This document shows positions 62,118-64,000 of a stretch of 64,000 nt of DNA, piece by piece. The translations under genes were made by a program, and so were the position numbers. Source of the DNA: an uncultured Bacteroidales bacterium (GTDB taxonomy: Bacteria > Bacteroidota > Bacteroidia > Bacteroidales > Bacteroidaceae); contig CADCBH010000004.1 of the NCBI GenBank assembly GCA_902799655.1, positions 124,001-188,000 on the forward strand, read 5' to 3'. How positions within the stretch are numbered: the first letter of the stretch is position 1; each line of letters begins with the position of its first letter. A model generated the notes under the pieces. The model had not been told where the DNA came from and searched no databases. It saw only the letters and a program-made list of their open reading frames with translations.

Positions 62118-63416
62118 CTCTCCAGTTGCTATCTTCTGAAGATAGTAGTCGCGGAAGTCACTCCATCGATAATAAGGGGCTATGTCGCTCGAGAAGGGCA
62201 GCGTAGCCTCTCTTTCGTTGACGAGCACCTTGACAAGCGGATTGCGGTCTTTCTTGTTCTTGCGATAGAATACCAGCTGTAAGTTGCCTGACATGGGGTA
62301 CACCTTACTGGCCCACCACCCTTTCTGCTCCAACGTTGTCAAGTCTGCCGTCTTATAGTCGTAACCATTAATACCCATCAGACAAACCAACGGCATCAAG
62401 ACGGTCTCATGGCCGAAGCGTAATGAGGCGCCATGTTCCTTGCTATTGATGATGCTGTCTGCCTCATGAATGATCTGGCGCAACAGACTCAGCTGCACGT
62501 ACGGCTGCTTGGCACCATTCAACTCAAAGAATCCCGATTGGATGTAGCTATACACGTTTTCTATCTGCCAGAACAGATGAACATCTTCGCTGGAGAAAAT
62601 ATCCAACAGAGGATTGGGCAGTGAGCCGCGGTTGGTATTACGCTGGATGATAGCAGCCTTACCAAGATAATAAGGCAGCCACACCTTGTCAACATGGCGA
62701 TTCACATAAGCGGTATCATTGAACAGTTTGTTCAAAAGATCGTAATGACTCCAATGGGTGATAATGAATTTATTAAAAAGTTTCTGGACACGAGGGGACA
62801 TCGCACCATCGCGCAACGTCTTGTCCTGATGGTTCAGATACCACATGTCGCTATAGCTATTCTGCATGCTAACCTGGAGCTTGGGGCGTTCCTTCACCAG
62901 CTGCAACACAAAAGAGCCCATCGAGAGCACACAGCGCGTAACAATCGTACTGCGAGCATCGACAAAAGCACCATTGCTGAATACCTCCGGATAATTCTGA
63001 AGCATACGATGGGCAATGGCAGACTGCTGACGCTTACCGATATCCGTAAGGTCACCCCAACGACCCTCTGCATCCGCCAAGTTCAGACGCATCTCGCGAT
63101 AAGCCATCTGCCCGAATGCCGTCAACTTACCCAAAGAGTCGGCATCATGCAACATCTTGGTAGGCAACTTATAGGCTTTCATATCACTCAGATAGCGAGA
63201 ACCATGACGACCATAATGGCTGATATAAAAGGGCTTATAACCCTTGGGCGCTGGGGTCTGCTGGGGCAGATTCTTGTCAGGATAGAGCCCATAGCTACCT
63301 GCTGCGAAATTGCGGTCTTGCTCAATCAAAGAGAAAGCAGACTGGGCCATACTCCGCAGCCCGCCAGCCAACAACAGGGCGGCCATCAAAAGGAGACGTA
63401 TCTGTTCAGTTCTCAT
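62094..63416 (-). CDS. Secreted histidine acid phosphatase, MINPP/phytase-like
   Basis: About 440 residues from the ATG at 63416, giving signal peptide MRTEQIRLLLMAALLLAGGL with cleavage after SMA. The catalytic HYGRHGSRYL (RHGxR) lies near residue 75 of the frame and a later RFGHETVLMPL holds the proton-donor region (HE). This is the histidine acid phosphatase clan, where Bacteroidota members often act on inositol phosphates. The start overlaps the stop of the upstream paralogue by 11 bases, suggesting coupled translation. Confidence 0.82.
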   Translation of the reverse strand: MRTEQIRLLLMAALLLAGGLRSMAQSAFSLIEQDRNFAAGSYGLYPDKNLPQQTPAPKGYKPFYISHYGRHGSRYLSDMKAYKLPTKMLHDADSLGKLTAFGQMAYREMRLNLADAEGRWGDLTDIGKRQQSAIAHRMLQNYPEVFSNGAFVDARSTIVTRCVLSMGSFVLQLVKERPKLQVSMQNSYSDMWYLNHQDKTLRDGAMSPRVQKLFNKFIITHWSHYDLLNKLFNDTAYVNRHVDKVWLPYYLGKAAIIQRNTNRGSLPNPLLDIFSSEDVHLFWQIENVYSYIQSGFFELNGAKQPYVQLSLLRQIIHEADSIINSKEHGASLRFGHETVLMPLVCLMGINGYDYKTADLTTLEQKGWWASKVYPMSGNLQLVFYRKNKKDRNPLVKVLVNEREATLPFSSDIAPYYRWSDFRDYYLQKIATGESALRAKR

Positions 63417-64000
63417 AAGCATCGAGTTTCTTGAGGTAATAGTCGCGGAAATCACTCCATCTGTAATAAGGCGCTTGACTGCCGGGCAACGGCAACGTCA
63501 CCTCATTCTCATTGAGCAGCACCTTGAAGAGCACATCGCGGTCGTTTTTATCACGGCGGTAGAAGATAAACTGCACATTGCTGGCCATCGGGAAGATGCG
63601 ATAATTGGCCCAACCCTTCTCTTCCAGCAGTTCCAAGTCATCAACAGCGACACCAAAGCCATTGATGTCGAGCAGACAGACCAATGGCATCAGCACCGTC
63701 TCATGACCAAAGCGCAACTGGACATTGGTCTTGGACTGAAGAATGCAACTGTCTGCATCGGTAATCAACTTGCGTAACAGATTGCGCTGTGTATAGGGCT
63801 GTACACCACCATTGACAGGACAAGCGCCATAGCCTACATACCAATAGACGTTGCCAGCCCTCCATATGCCGTAAATCTCATCAATGGTAAAGACATCGAA
63901 GAGCGTCACCTCCTTGCCCAGTTCCGTACCAGGCATGATGGCAGCGACAATCAACAGCTGACTACCAAATTCTATACTATTCACATGATCTCTGACATAG
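63406..64000 (-). CDS. Histidine acid phosphatase paralogue, C-terminal part (cut by window edge)
   Basis: About 197 codons, open to the right edge. The GTG at 63984 is not a likely start, because the frame continues upstream (YVRDHVNS...). Paralogous to the next gene: QLRFGHETVLMPLVCL, DINGFGV, a KGW segment, PMASNVQFIFYRR and a final PYYRWSDFRDYYL are all matched there. The RHGxR half lies outside the window. A tandem duplication. Confidence 0.82.
   Translation of the reverse strand, partial: YVRDHVNSIEFGSQLLIVAAIMPGTELGKEVTLFDVFTIDEIYGIWRAGNVYWYVGYGACPVNGGVQPYTQRNLLRKLITDADSCILQSKTNVQLRFGHETVLMPLVCLLDINGFGVAVDDLELLEEKGWANYRIFPMASNVQFIFYRRDKNDRDVLFKVLLNENEVTLPLPGSQAPYYRWSDFRDYYLKKLDAYEN

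Overview
The window is a chromosomal segment of a Bacteroidota bacterium, most likely a Prevotella or close relative. Signs of this are the gene families (M16 zinc peptidase, DUF4954, fimbrillin-like lipoprotein, Bacteroidota-type TssB/TssC/TssD), repeated -7 boxes of the form TAnnTTTG, weak Shine-Dalgarno signals and moderate GC. The left (1-12.4 kb) and right (50.8-64 kb) flanks are mostly housekeeping. On the left are rny (cut by the edge), zapA and a zapB-like gene, an AraC-type regulator, rfbA, a GHMP-kinase/nucleotidyltransferase fusion, an ECF sigma factor, rpe, fmt, a CLC transporter and a GH31 alpha-xylosidase-like enzyme. On the right are a surface lipoprotein, an hflX/DUF4954/M16 operon, nagB, an esterase, a U32 peptidase-family gene, sufE and two tandem histidine acid phosphatases.

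The centre (12.4-50.3 kb) is a complete type VI secretion system (T6SS) in two divergent blocks that meet near 39.3-39.55 kb. The minus-strand block runs DUF2147 lipocalin-like gene, tssH, tssB, tssC, two hcp genes and two further TssD-like genes. Three large VgrG cassettes follow, ending in a PAAR-like gene and a terminator at 12.41-12.45 kb. Each VgrG (1133-1155 aa) is followed by a ~630-residue beta-repeat/coiled-coil protein. A 227-251 aa protein resembling a ribosome-recycling-factor fold recurs three times in the cluster.

The plus-strand block is the surprise. It runs E1-like gene, tssG-like, tssK, tssE, tssF, ubiquitin-like protein, E2-like enzyme, two secreted/periplasmic proteins, and finally a 770-residue membrane protein. 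That last protein has a lipobox, a vWA-like periplasmic region, a RING-H2-type zinc finger, about seven membrane segments and a C-terminal FHA-like domain. The window therefore encodes what looks like a full ubiquitin-type cascade (E1, modifier, E2, RING-type E3 candidate) interleaved with T6SS baseplate genes in one tightly spaced operon. I know of bacterial E1/E2/Ub operons from comparative genomics and anti-phage systems, but I do not know of this T6SS-embedded arrangement. It is my candidate for an undescribed system.

I do not recognise TssJ/L/M, nor clear TssN/O/P/Q/R. The three proteins at the end of the plus-strand block are the best candidates for the membrane complex. No toxin/immunity pair is recognisable. 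Smaller points of interest are an in-frame 21-bp tandem duplication in one hcp, strong stem-loops on both sides of the hcp pair, a TssH with no middle domain and a degenerate first Walker B, a 22-bp-period palindrome array before the GH31 gene, and a 28-bp inverted repeat around an almost pure A/T segment after the T6SS operon.
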